This document shows positions 39,161-49,774 of a DNA stretch of 64,000 nucleotides, one piece after another. Source of the stretch: Apostichopus japonicus (lineage: Eukaryota; Echinodermata; Holothuroidea; Aspidochirotida; Stichopodidae); assembly GCF_037975245.1 (NCBI RefSeq), contig NC_092568.1, positions 38,762,131 to 38,826,130 of the forward strand, read 5' to 3'. Position 1 is the stretch's first letter; every line of letters starts with the position of its first letter. The notes below the pieces were generated by a model. That model saw only the letters and a list, made by a program, of their open reading frames with translations, had not been told where the DNA came from and did no database searches. Position numbers and translations under genes: made by a program.

Positions 39161-39295
39161 CAGTGGCGTCGCCAGACATTCCAATCTTGGAGGGCACAGG
39201 GTGAGACAACTCGCATTTGGGGGTGGGGGCACCTGGGGAACACGGTTTTTTTTATTGGGAGGGCACGTGCCCCCTCCCTCTTGGCGACGCCACTG
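39161..39295. mobile_element. MITE downstream of gene A2
   Basis: The equivalent of the 30525 element in duplication copy 2, with the same flanks CTCACGGT (39153-39160) and CTCACGAT (39296-39303). The minus-strand AATAAA at 39251-39256 lies about 130 nt beyond the A2 stop. Confidence 0.85.
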
Positions 39296-39382
39296 CTCAC
39301 GATGGCCACTTTTGAGGCCTGCTGCAATTGAGCCGATCAAAGCGACTTTCAAAAAGAATAACAAAAGGCACTGAACCACATG

Positions 39383-40309
39383 TTACTCGCCCGTATCAGG
39401 ACTTTGCTTAAAAATTTGCAACATCAGATCGCTGAAAAAACTCCAGTGCATCGGCTTCTCTTCGATGCACTGCATGTCGGTTTGTACTAACCGAATCATG
39501 GCATAAAATTCCTTACAGCTTACTTTCATCTCCACTGCTTTCTTCTTCATCATGTTGTAATGCAACAGTTTGGCCCTTTCTCCTTTGCTGTGAAATGCAG
39601 TGAGCTCTTCTTTCATTATATTAAAGAAACCTGCAACAGCATTAAGACCATCTAGGAAAGCGGAAAGTGCTGGAACGAGGGAGTCGCTTACGACGACTGC
39701 TGATGTCTTGTTGATCTCGACTTGTTTGGCCTCCTCCGCCGCTTTAGCCATATCGCTATTTGCACTACTGCTGAGAAGAGGCGAGGCAATTAAATTCACA
39801 CCAGGAACAAACGCAAGGCCAAAAGCCCATCCTCTTGAGTTGGCAGCTTCTTTTTCTAACGCTTGTTTCCTTTTCATCAACTCGTTATTGAGAACCTCAA
39901 GTTCAGAGATCAACACCTTCGCCTCATCCTGCCTCTTCTTTAGAGGAACCATCATATCCTCGTGCATGCGTATGACCTCGGTGCAACATTGCTGGTATCC
40001 GTTTACTTTTTGCAGGATACATGGAAGCTCGCATTTCCAAGCGGTTAGTTCATGTTTTTCGTAGTCGTCGAAGTACTCTTCGATGGCTCTTACCATTTGA
40101 CTAGAAAGAGGCAAAACCTTCTTCATATAGACGACGGCATCTCTCCTCGTCTGGTCACGAATGTTGTTGATTTCAAAGGCCTTGTGTGATGAAAACTCCA
40201 CTGCATTCTCCTCATACAGAGATCTAAGACCTCGTGAGAATATTAGCATGTTCCTTGGCAATTCTTTCAACTTAACTGAGAAACTATCTACCCTTCCTTG
40301 CACCGACAT
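39383..40309 (-). CDS. Gene A2: near-identical paralogue of A1
   Basis: A 308-residue frame with the same layout as A1: acceptor CATTTACAG directly before ATG, helical amino part, coiled coil, two hydrophobic stretches, charged C-terminal helix. Substitutions relative to A1 are few and mostly conservative (for example Ile/Val at about 73 and 212, Lys/Glu at about 84). The C-terminus differs because one base is missing near the end: A1 stops after FKQKF, while A2 continues FKQSPDTGE. Both remain open over the whole body. Function unknown. Confidence 0.8.
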   Translation of the reverse strand: MSVQGRVDSFSVKLKELPRNMLIFSRGLRSLYEENAVEFSSHKAFEINNIRDQTRRDAVVYMKKVLPLSSQMVRAIEEYFDDYEKHELTAWKCELPCILQKVNGYQQCCTEVIRMHEDMMVPLKKRQDEAKVLISELEVLNNELMKRKQALEKEAANSRGWAFGLAFVPGVNLIASPLLSSSANSDMAKAAEEAKQVEINKTSAVVVSDSLVPALSAFLDGLNAVAGFFNIMKEELTAFHSKGERAKLLHYNMMKKKAVEMKVSCKEFYAMIRLVQTDMQCIEEKPMHWSFFSDLMLQIFKQSPDTGE

Positions 40310-41501
40310 CTGTAAATGAAAACCAAATTGAAAACTTTAGTCGACTTTTCACGGACAATGCGAACTGCTTATATAATTCCAAGGTTAAGCTGAAAGGAAC
40401 GGTATCTTTTGACAATGAGGACAACAATATAACGTTTTCTGGAAGGACGGACATGGTAAAGATGCTGCCACTAACAAGAATGAAAACATAAATTTGGATT
40501 TATTATTTCAAATTAAATTATTTTGCATTGTACAAACATCAACAAAAATATTTTTTTCCTCATGATAACCTATGTAGCATATATATTCAATTCGAACTCA
40601 TACAAAGATCTACTTATTGTACAACAACACATTTTTAATGATTTTTCAAAAACAAACATTGCTCTGCTTTAAAACATAATAACAAACAAACTTAAATTAC
40701 AAATCCTGTTGGTAAACCATATACATTGTAGTCAAATTTCTCGGTTGTGTTAATCATTATACAGTACGGTATATGTTAACAATACATATCTACTATTTAA
40801 GTACATATTATAGTATGTGTGTATAGGTAAATGCAAGAATGCATATTTTATATTGGCCCAAATGTAGATGTTGTGTTGTTTGTTGTTTGACGACAATCGT
40901 TAAGTAACGTATATGGCGCATGGATCTTGACAAAAGGTGTCAATCACCGAATCAAAGTTCATTCGTTCAGATCAATCTCGTTCAATACGCTTAGTTTGAC
41001 TAATGAGAAGAAAAAAAAACATTTCCCCTGTCTTTGCTGACCTGAGGTAAGTTTTTTTTTGTTCTGTTTTAGACAACTAGATGATTTCTCGTTTGTCGCT
41101 CGAAATAAGGCAATGGTACCCAGCATTAAGCACAAAATGTTCAAGTTTTGAAGAAACGTTTTTATGAATGTTTCATTTTTAATCCCATCTTACATTTTAA
41201 AAGCACTGTGCAGTAATCGAAAATGACAACACAAGTTTCTGCCGCTCGAAAAACTTCCAAGTTTAAAGATCCTGTTTTGTTTATTTGTGCTTTTGTTACT
41301 TTGTATTACACGTGAATGGTGGGCGATACAAGCACTTTGCTTTCGCCTTTACGGTAGATAGAGAAAAGACAACTTTCCTGGTTGTGTTTGAATTGGTGTA
41401 CGTGCGAATACGGTATGAATAAGTTATTCATTCGCCGGAAACCTAGAACAAGTGGATTCGGTTGTCGGGCGACGCGATTTTGCATCGTCCCGGATAATCG
41501 G

Positions 41502-41541
<40 letters not shown>

Positions 41542-41598
41542 ATATTTATTTATATATATATATATATATAAATATATACACATATATATATATACATA
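41502..41598. repeat. (TA)n microsatellite, copy 2
   Basis: The equivalent of the 32885 tract, longer and interrupted by TTTA and ACACA units. Confidence 0.93.
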
Positions 41599-42444
41599 CA
41601 TCAACATTACGCAGTATAGATGGTTTAATTTCATAACAATCAACAACAAAGATAGAGGAGACCGAGGAAATCAGTGTTATCAATTATTTTGTTCGTTACA
41701 TGGAAGCATATCAATGCTGTAGGCCAATTTATGATTACGAAAGTGAACAGTTTAAAGAATAAAAGGGGATGGTTACATCTGAAGTACATATATAAGAACA
41801 ATAAATGAAATGGAGGAAAAAAAGAGGAAACCACTTTCGAGCAACTTTTCGCGTTTGTTCAAACCTTGAAAGTATCTCTCAAAAGTAGAATATAACATCA
41901 TTGATTAGACTATTAAATGACTTCCAGAGATTGAAGTGAAGTCTATTGAGATATTAAGAAATTTGTTTCGATTATATCCACCCGGACACTTGTTAGAGTA
42001 ATTTTAATCACAAATGGGGATCTTCCAATTTAAACTTCATAATTTGAAACGAAACTTGATTGTGAAAGTACATTGTCGTGGGATTACACTTATAGCATCG
42101 ACTGTCGCATAACACTTAAATATCGTTGATATACTATTCGAAACTAAATTAAAACTGCTTTAAATTGATTGAATAAAGCAAACGTATAAAAATGTTTGCT
42201 GAAGTCAGAATTGTATGCGTTATTAACCTTTTAATAAATCGTAGAAAGCCCAAATATCGTGCATATAAAAACGACCTCATGGCGAGTGAGGGAAAATTCT
42301 TGGGAAACCGACTTCGCACCTCATTTAACAATGGCTAGTGATAATCTGTGAAGGCATGAGATCTCTACGAGTTTACGAAATTTCGAATATATTTTGCTAA
42401 AGGTAGCGAATTAGATTAGAAAACAAAATGAACCTTCGTTTCAT

Positions 42445-43422
42445 TCACATTTCGAGCATCTTCTTCAACTGGCCCGTAATCGTTTGAGAATATTCCTTCT
42501 TAATTCGTTCCTGTTGCTTGATTAGCCATTTATCGACGTAATTCTGGTCATCCGGCTTCTCTGGGATGCACCGCAGGTCGGTTCGTACTCCGGGAATCAT
42601 GGCGTAAAATTCTTTGCAGCTTCCTATTATCTCCACTGCTTTCTTTCTCATCATTATGTAATGAAGCCGTTTGGCGTCTTGAGTTGCCTTTTCTCCTTTG
42701 CTTTTGAAAGTAGTGAGCTCTTCTTTCATTACACTGAAGAAACCTGCAACAGCATTAAGACCATCTATGAATGCGGAGAGTGCTGGAATTAGGGCATGGC
42801 TCACCACAAAGATTGCTGCCTCATTGATCTCGACTTGCTTGGCCTCCGCCACTGCTTTTCCCAGATCACTATTTGCACTAATACGGAGAAGAGGCGTAGC
42901 AATTGCATTCACGACAGGAACAACCGAAAGGATAGAAGCCCACCAGTTTGAGTCAGCAGCTTCTTCTTCCAACTCTTGTACTTTTCTCGACAGCTCTTGG
43001 TTTAGATCCTTAAGCTCAGAGATCAATATCTTCGCTTTATCCTGCCTCTTCTTTAGGGGAACCATCATATCTTCGTGCATCTTGACTACCTCGGTGCAGC
43101 ATTGCTGGTATCCGTTCACTTCGTCCAGGATATCAGGAAGACATTCTTTCCATTCGTCGTGTTCAAGCCCTTCGTAGTACTCAAAGAACTCTTGAATGGA
43201 TCTTACGACTTGAGTACACAGAGGTAAAACTCCATTCACGTAGACGATGGCATCTCTTCTCGTTTGATCACGGATTTCGTTAATAGCAATAGCCTTGTCT
43301 GATGAAGAACTCACGGCCTTCTCCGCATATAGAGATCTCAGACACAGTGAGAATATCCGCATACTTCTTGGCAATTCTTTCAATGCAACTGCGAAAGTTG
43401 TTACCTTCTCTTCAGTTGCTAT
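42445..43422 (-). CDS. Gene B2: main exon
   Basis: An uninterrupted 325-codon exon plus stop. It starts after the acceptor TTTATTTACAG with IATEEKVTTFAVALKELPRS and ends KKMLEM. There is no ATG at the acceptor, unlike the A genes, so it needs an upstream exon; a matching phase-0 six-codon exon is at 49091-49108. Features: conserved RDQTRRDAIVYV, NGYQQCCTEVVKMHEDMM, a coiled coil, VPVVNAIATPLL, LIPALSAFIDGLNAVAGFF and a C-terminal extension (QQERIKKEYS) longer than in A proteins. This is the only intact B copy. Family unrecognised; membrane interaction is inferred from the hydrophobic segments. Residues upstream of the acceptor in the open frame are intron. Confidence 0.82.
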   Translation of the reverse strand: MATEEKVTTFAVALKELPRSMRIFSLCLRSLYAEKAVSSSSDKAIAINEIRDQTRRDAIVYVNGVLPLCTQVVRSIQEFFEYYEGLEHDEWKECLPDILDEVNGYQQCCTEVVKMHEDMMVPLKKRQDKAKILISELKDLNQELSRKVQELEEEAADSNWWASILSVVPVVNAIATPLLRISANSDLGKAVAEAKQVEINEAAIFVVSHALIPALSAFIDGLNAVAGFFSVMKEELTTFKSKGEKATQDAKRLHYIMMRKKAVEIIGSCKEFYAMIPGVRTDLRCIPEKPDDQNYVDKWLIKQQERIKKEYSQTITGQLKKMLEM

Positions 43423-44119
43423 CTGTAAATAAAAATCAAAATTTAGTCGGCGCATCAGGAACAATACGAACTGCGCTTCTAATGTCGTGGTCACGATTGA
43501 AGTACAGGTACCATTTTGATAACGCTTGCATGACTAACGAATACAGTATATATAGATGTAAACACTGGCGGATCCAGGGCCTTTGTTTGGGAGGGGCCAA
43601 AGTGGCATTAGAGTGATATGGGGGAGGGGTCTAAGGGGAGGGGGTGCCCCCTCCCCTTTTGAAATTTTCTATTGCTGAATGCCCTCAGACAGGCGCGGCG
43701 GAACGGAAAAATTATTGGGGGGGGGGTCTAATGTGTGGAGACTATCTAAGCGGAGCGCCACCATTAGTTGGCGCGGAGCGTAGAAGAAATTTTTGGGTTT
43801 TTTCAAACCCCCAGATGGCCGGAAACTGCACTTCCCGAGTTATTTATGCTGAGAATACCTAGCCCTAAGATATGGATCTCAAGCCTGCAATTTCTCAGAT
43901 TGCACGTAAAAGTCTATAAAAACATTGTAATTTGTATATTCGATAGAGAGTAGCTCTTACTCGTAGTGTACTCGTAAAGACGTTTTTGAGTGTAGTAAGG
44001 GCAGTGGGACGCTTTCGACACTGTCTAAGCGGAGCGCCACCACAGGTTGGCGCGGAGCGTACAGAAAATTTTTGAGTAAAGATACTCCCTAGATTGCAGG
44101 AAATGACCCTTTCCGGGCC

Positions 44120-45026
44120 GCGAAATTATTTTTCCCACTTCGACGCGGCCACATTAGCATAATGGGCGTGGACTATCGGTCGTTGTTACGGCTTATTGGT
44201 CCACGTGACAGACTATGCAGTGATATCTCTCGGGTGTTTGTTTGGGTGCTGAAAGTTCTCAATTAAGTTACATGTCAGGGATTCTAGTACACGTACCAGT
44301 ATAATAAATAGTATAGTACAGAGGGACATTGCTATTTAGGCATAGTTATAGCAGGGAGCTGCTACTCTAACAGTAACAGCTCCCTGGTTATAGTTAATAC
44401 AGACGCAAGTGACAACTGTTTAATAAAATGGGTAGAATATTTCAAGTCCGTAACAATACCCAGTAGCGTACGTAAACTAACGATGAAAGCACGTAGGCTC
44501 CTTACTGCCGTTTAAAAGGGGGTTCATTTATAAATGAACAAATAATTTAAAATGATGGATAAAACAATATGGGGCACAATACAATACATGTATCTTTGTA
44601 GGTTTTTAGCATTGAAAGGTCAGTGGGCCTACCTGGTGTAATATGAAGTGTAATAATCAATACCACGGGAAGTTCATTTATAACTTTTCCAGACCCTGCT
44701 GTCACGGGAGGTTCTTTTCCAAACTTTTCCAGACACGGGAGGTTCATAACACATCTAATAAACAAACACAGTTTGATTTTGTGATGGAATTTACCTCAAG
44801 AGCTCCATAAGACCCGATTGACTGGGAGGAGCAGTCGCACATCATCATGGATCTCATGAAGTCATGTCTTAGGCCTGAGTATATTAGGCCTGAGTATATT
44901 AGCTGAGTATATTATTAAAGAGCTATACGTAAGAGCTCGAACTCGAAGTCACAAACTTGCCGGCCTGTGACGTATTTCATAAGCCGCGCCCATGTGGCCG
45001 CGTCGAAGTGGGAAAAATAATTTCGC
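44120..45026. mobile_element. Level 4 (innermost) element, 35-bp TIRs, 9-bp TSD
   Basis: 907 bp with perfect 35-bp terminal inverted repeats beginning GCGAAATTATTTTTCCCACT. The 9-bp TSD TTCCGGGCC is at 44111-44119 and 45027-45035. The undisturbed target is visible in the related element at about 47305-47330. A 9-bp duplication with long TIRs fits a Mutator-like non-autonomous element better than hAT. An internal hairpin sits at 44352-44386. No transposase frame. Confidence 0.85.
44352..44386. repeat. 15-bp-arm hairpin inside level 4 element
   Basis: CAGGGAGCTGCTACT and AGTAACAGCTCCCTG pair at 14 of 15 positions around a 5-base loop. Function unknown. Confidence 0.65.
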
Positions 45027-46529
45027 TTCCGGGCCTTGCTAATTTGCAGATGAACGGGGAATAAATAGGTGTCGTCGCCATTTTGTAGGAAAATTACACC
45101 AACAGAATATGACAAATGTCAATAGGTATATGAGAGCGCAATAAAATAGTCAATAATCGCGAATAAATAAAAAGTAGTGAAAAGCTGAAAAGGGCGCCAG
45201 CAGTCCATTTGAGTCCGTCGGGAGGGGGGGCATCCGCCCCCTGTCTGTATATATGGACGCTCCGCCACTAAGTAAGGGTGTGTTGGAGAACTGGCTGAAA
45301 TGAGGCAAGTCATTGGCCTAAGACGAAGTTGTGTTACGCTTACCGGTACTCACACTCACTGCTTCTCACTTTTTACGGGGCGTGAAGACGCGGTTGGGGT
45401 GACAATGTGGTCTATAGCCAGGGGACGGGCCGAGGGTCCCCCAGCAATTACTAAAATTATTTCACCTATATAGTATACGTGTGCATCGGACAGATCGACA
45501 AGTATGCATTGAAAAATGGGCTGATGCACGTTTCGGAGCCTCGGTAACTATTGGGGGGCTTGTCATGCATTTGCCCCCTCAACTTTTTCATTGGGGGGCT
45601 GAGCCCCCCCCCCCCAAGCCCCCCCCGGTTCCGCCGCCACTGCCCTCAGATGCAATTTGGTGCGACAAAAGTGTACAATGGTGATGTTAATTTACTTCTA
45701 AAAAAAATGTTTCCCAGGTGTAATTTTCTAAAATATTTAGAAAACAAAGTTGGGATCATCTTTCTCAACTTTTTTTATTTCTCATAGGTTATAAATTTCT
45801 TACAACCAGCCTGTAACTGCAAAATGGTGTTATACTGTAAATCTTCATGCTCATACATTTACATAGCTCCCAACTCTTGAGAAGGCAAATGAATCGCCGT
45901 CCTGGGGGAGGGGTATAAGGGGAGGGGGTGTCCCCCTCCCCTTTTGAATTTTATTGGAATCCCGGTGATGCCTACATGTAAAATGGTGGCACTTAGAAAG
46001 GCTTTTGTCACCAAAAAATTTCTGAGAAATATGCATTTTTGTGTGTGTAAAATCAATAAATTGAACAGTAGGTGATAATTCATTCTTTCCCGTGGCATGA
46101 AAATGTTCGCTACTCGCCCCAATGAAAAGAATTATAGGCTAATTTGATGTTCAAATGATGCTGTTAAGGAGGTTTTATACTCTATTATGCTAAATGCTAA
46201 AGAAATGATGGTTGCTAAGTCAAAATTTGATGCATGTATACTTGACAATACAATGCGGTTTTTTCGGACGCTTGTGCGGGTCAGCGGGTTTGGGTGTTAG
46301 AATGCGGGTCTAATTCCCGCGAATTGCTTGTCAGTTGGGAGCTCTGCATTTAATTTTAAACCAGAAAACGAAAAGGTTTAGACTAGTCTACCACTGCTAT
46401 TCCTCTCGATTTTTTTAATTTCCAATCATATGATTTAGCGGATGTTCGGAAACACTTTTTGGCTCACCTTTGGGGGGGCCATGGCCCCCCTTGGCCCCCC
46501 CCCCCCTTGGATCCGCCAGTGGATGTAAA

Positions 46530-47131
46530 AGAATGAACATATATCTTTCCATTCGCTGGTTCAAATGAAAGTATTTTTCATTGAACAAAACAAGGAGGTT
46601 TTGGTTTTCAAAGAAAGATGACACATAATTATCACGTCTCTCTTTATCATGATAACCAAGTACAATATATTCACATCTGATCGAACTCATACAATGATAC
46701 AATTATTTTAGTTGAAAGCTTTCTAAATTCTGTACTCTTTCTTTTTGTTTTCTTCTTGTGGGTGTCGGGGTTCGCTTAAATTGATGATAATCTCATTTCA
46801 CGTTAAAAGTCTTCGTTAAAGATATAGTATCATCTGGTTTCGTTTGATTTTTTATGACCATAAAATGTGACATACCTTGGTATTATGATATCGTCACGCT
46901 GTTTCACCACGTTTGATGTAAAATGGCATTGGGATTTGACTAAACTCGTGACCTTTGACATTTTGTTTTAAAACGCTCAAAACAATTCATTCAAGCAGTC
47001 ATTAATCTCTTATGGGCATCCCACTTTCGGCTATTCTGTCGTTTGGGCATGTGCGTAATAGCTAAAGCAGTTTTGTATTTAATGTAACTTGCCAGCGATT
47101 TGATCAAGCAATCAACAGTTCTGTATCCACC
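46530..47131. other. Intron DNA of B2, nothing recognised
   Basis: About 0.6 kb of unique-looking A+T-rich sequence within the B2 first intron, between two mobile elements. Confidence 0.5.
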
Positions 47132-47139
47132 GGAATTGA

Positions 47140-47537
47140 CAGTGGCGGAGCTAGGGGTATTGGTCAGGAGGGGCGAAAATGGTCTGTATGCAAAGCGCCC
47201 ATGGGCGCTTTTGACACTATCTAAGCGGAGCGCCACCACAGGTTGGCGCGTAGCGTACAGACATTTTTTGAGTACAGATACTCCCTAGACCGCCGGAAAT
47301 GACCCTTTCCGGGCCTGACTTATTTGCAGATAAACGAAGAATAAATAGGTGTCATCACCAAATTACACCAACAAAATGTGACAAATGTCAATAGGTAGAT
47401 GAGAGTGCAATAAAAAAGTCAATAATCGCGAATAAGTAAAAAGTGGTAAAGAGCTGAAAAGGGCGCCAGCATTCCATTTGAGTCCGTCAGGGGGGGGGGG
47501 CATCCGCCCTCCTGACTGTATGGACGCTCCGCCACTG
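47140..47537. mobile_element. 398-bp hAT-type MITE
   Basis: Ends CAGTGGCGGAGCTAGG and the inverse of CAGTGGCGGAGCGTCC. TSD GGAATTGA (47132-47139) and GGAATAGA (47538-47545), 7 of 8 matching. Contains the shared hairpin module at 47221-47260 and a G tract near the right end. Uninterrupted relative of the 44002-45270 element. Confidence 0.88.
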
Positions 47538-47545
47538 GGAATAGA

Positions 47546-49090
47546 CGTTAACCACACATGCAATGTAAACGTTCCTATAGTCTGGTATCATACGTGGGTT
47601 CGTGGTTATCGGCCACTTTGTCATTCTGATATGCTCGTAATGAACAAATTGCTGCTTTTAGTCTTGCGACCTTCGACCAAATTCATACATACGCACACAT
47701 TTAAAAAATGAAGTCAAACCCATGTTCATATATCACATATGGTTCCTCCTCTCCATCACTAAGGCACACTAACCCACCAATTTTCAGTTTAATGCCTCAA
47801 AGGTTGTGAGGTGGGGAAACATGTTAGTACCGGTTTTGCAATAATTGTCGATAGAGTACAGTACTTAATCCCCATTACATAACATGTAGAGAATAAGATC
47901 ATCAAAAATGCATTCTGTTTGTGAAAAACATTGACAGATTTGCTCCCTCAAATCATAGCGAAATGCTCCCCTGTCCCTCGAATGTGCCCCGCCTCACCTG
48001 ACTGAACACTCCCGACACTAATCACAGAGTTTAATAGGGTAACGGGAACATTCTAATAAAAACCTCGACTGATTTAGGTAAAGGGACTGAACGCATATGG
48101 AAAGCCATTATCGAAAGAAGGATTTTATAACAAGTGGTTTCGTTGAAACCGACTCCCATATGCAAGTAGGTCCGGAGGTCCTCCCCAAGCAAATTTAAAC
48201 GTCAAATGGCGCACTCTGGAGCATATTTAGATCATAACATTACGTCTATATTAGCTCTAAACACAAGGTTTTGCTAATTAATACTCGTTATGTATTCATG
48301 CGTGTGTGTGATTGACAAAAGTGTTCATCCGTATGCGCAGCAACGGCCTAATTCTGATGGAAACAAAAATCCACCAACTAAGCCATTTCCCTAATCTGAC
48401 AATAGAATGTAGTGATTATCCCCAACCCCCTCTCCCTTGCGCACGTCACTGTGAGATAACAGAGATGCCTTTGTTGTCCTCTTCTGGGAAGTTTACAGCT
48501 GACTTCTAAATGTTAATTTCGCTGACTTACGAAGTTTTTCATTATAAGCCTACGAATTAGATTCCACTTGAATGGAAACTTCAGGCCCTTTAACTATAAG
48601 CAGGTTTTGTTCAGGAGATCAGCAGTTTGTTAAAGGTTTTACTCTGATTTTATCATATCTTTATATATTTTTCACAGATTGCCTTCCTTTAGTAAAGGTA
48701 CCTAACATCTATAACAATTTAAGGATTTATTCATGTGTTTCAAATTCATTACATAAATGTTGAACAACCAATTGGAACTTAGAAGCATACAACAATATGT
48801 GTCACCGATGATATACCCGACGAACTTGCCTAGTCAGTCAAGCAGACAGTAGACGTAATCTGGGAAAACTTTGGTAGTCGTCAAAAAAGGCTACTTATAG
48901 TGCTCCCCTGCAACTTATGCGGTATATTACTGAACAAAGAATGGAAGAATTTAACTGACAGTCAATTCAAAGTGTTTTGAACGATCAAAATCTAAAAGCA
49001 TTCACATGGGTTGGAAAAGTTTCTTTTTTGGTTTTGGTTTTACAACTACTACCACAGAACATATTTTCTGCATATTAAACTTTTACTTAC
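47546..49090. other. Intron DNA of B2, nothing recognised
   Basis: About 1.5 kb between the 47140 MITE and the first coding exon. No gene, array or element ends seen. Confidence 0.5.
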
Positions 49091-49108
49091 CTTCGCAACG
49101 GCAGACAT
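49091..49108 (-). CDS. Gene B2: 18-bp first coding exon
   Basis: ATGTCTGCCGTTGCGAAG followed by the consensus donor GTAAGTAAAAG encodes MSAVAK and ends in phase 0, exactly what the B2 main exon needs after a 5.7-kb intron. Upstream on the minus strand, about 150-190 bp from the ATG, there is a TATA-like CTATATTC (about 49295), which could be the promoter. The same exon could also splice in frame to the acceptors of A2 and A1. Confidence 0.6.
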
Positions 49109-49770
49109 TTTCAAGATTCGGAAATTGAAGATGAAATCTGGAAATGTTTTGCTACTTTTTTAAAAGTCCCCTAAGAAAGAACATGGACACGAAAAGAGAA
49201 ACAACTAAACGACTGATCCGCTGTCAAGCCCAATCCACTTGCACCGAGACTGTTTGGTCAGCAGCTTAAGTGATCTTCAAATCAAGTGCAGAATATAGTA
49301 TCAAAAATAGCCCTTAAAAAGGTTTTCCAGACGTGATCAGACGGTAGCAACGGTGATCTACCAATCAATTTGGAAACTGATTGATCGAACAGCCAATCAC
49401 AGAAGCGAACAGGTATCGCCTATCCAATCAAATGTATGATAAAAAAGGTTAATCAAATATATCGTATCTAAAAACCGTATGTTTCACACACTCGACAAAT
49501 TCTTGAGCTGAAAGAAGTAGATTATTTTTATTGTATCTAACCTGCAATCTGGAACCAAATCTGTGAACAGATCACAGCGCCATTAAATCCCCATTGAACA
49601 CGACAACAGGGCTTTGTTTACTTCAATTTTCATTCGTTCGATCTCTGTAAATGGGTCAAATTTTGGAGGCAATGCACCACGTCGTCATTGTATGATTATT
49701 TACTACTAAATAGTACGAAAACAAGATTCTTTAGACCGTCAAGGTCGAATGCATAATGGGGCTGGTTTAA
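49109..49770. promoter_or_regulatory. Presumed 5' UTR and promoter region of B2
   Basis: Placed only by its position upstream of the MSAVAK exon. It contains a minus-strand CTATATTC about 190 bp from the ATG and no recognised repeat. The transcription start cannot be assigned. Confidence 0.3.
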
Positions 49771-49774
49771 AGGT

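Larger units (their letters stand above)
35316..43197. repeat. Segmental duplication, copy 2
   Basis: About 7.9 kb collinear with 26876-34554. It differs by one extra MITE (36296-36579) whose pre-insertion site is preserved in copy 1 (27902-27909), fewer GGGCGACGC units before the (TA)n tract, and scattered substitutions and small indels. Its left-edge MITE keeps its left end (CAGGCGCGTAGC at 35301) and lacks the right one. Genes A2 and B2 lie inside, and B2 continues past the duplicated part. Confidence 0.92.
44002..45270. mobile_element. Level 3 nested element
   Basis: Starts CAGTGGGACGCTTTCG and ends GACGCTCCGCCACTA. TSD AGTAAGGG at 43994-44001 and 45271-45278. It is a relative of the element at 47140-47537 (shared hairpin module, GAAATGACCCTTTCCGGGCC, and TGTCAATAGGTA blocks). 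About 0.35 kb without its insertion. Confidence 0.85.
43690..45642. mobile_element. Level 2 nested element
   Basis: Ends CAGGCGCGGCGGAACGG and the inverse of CAGTGGCGGCGGAACCGG. Perfect TSD CCCTCAGA at 43682-43689 and 45643-45650. It is inserted in the level-1 element, whose sequence resumes with TGCAATTTGGTGC. Its hairpin module is at 43744-43785. About 0.68 kb without its own insertion. Confidence 0.88.
43563..46521. mobile_element. Outermost (level 1) of four nested elements
   Basis: Ends CACTGGCGGATCCAGG and the inverse of CACTGGCGGATCCAAGG. Perfect 8-bp TSD GATGTAAA at 43555-43562 and 46522-46529. Its own sequence is about 1.0 kb (43563-43681 and 45651-46521); the rest is later insertions. 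It carries a GGGGAGGGGGTGCCCCCTCC hairpin at about 43636. Non-coding. Located in the B2 first intron. Confidence 0.88.

Noticed and set aside
30959-43177. Plus-strand frames of 154-159 codons opposite A1, B1, A2 and B2
   Set aside because: They are antisense shadows of the conserved coding exons. They persist only because the sense protein is conserved.
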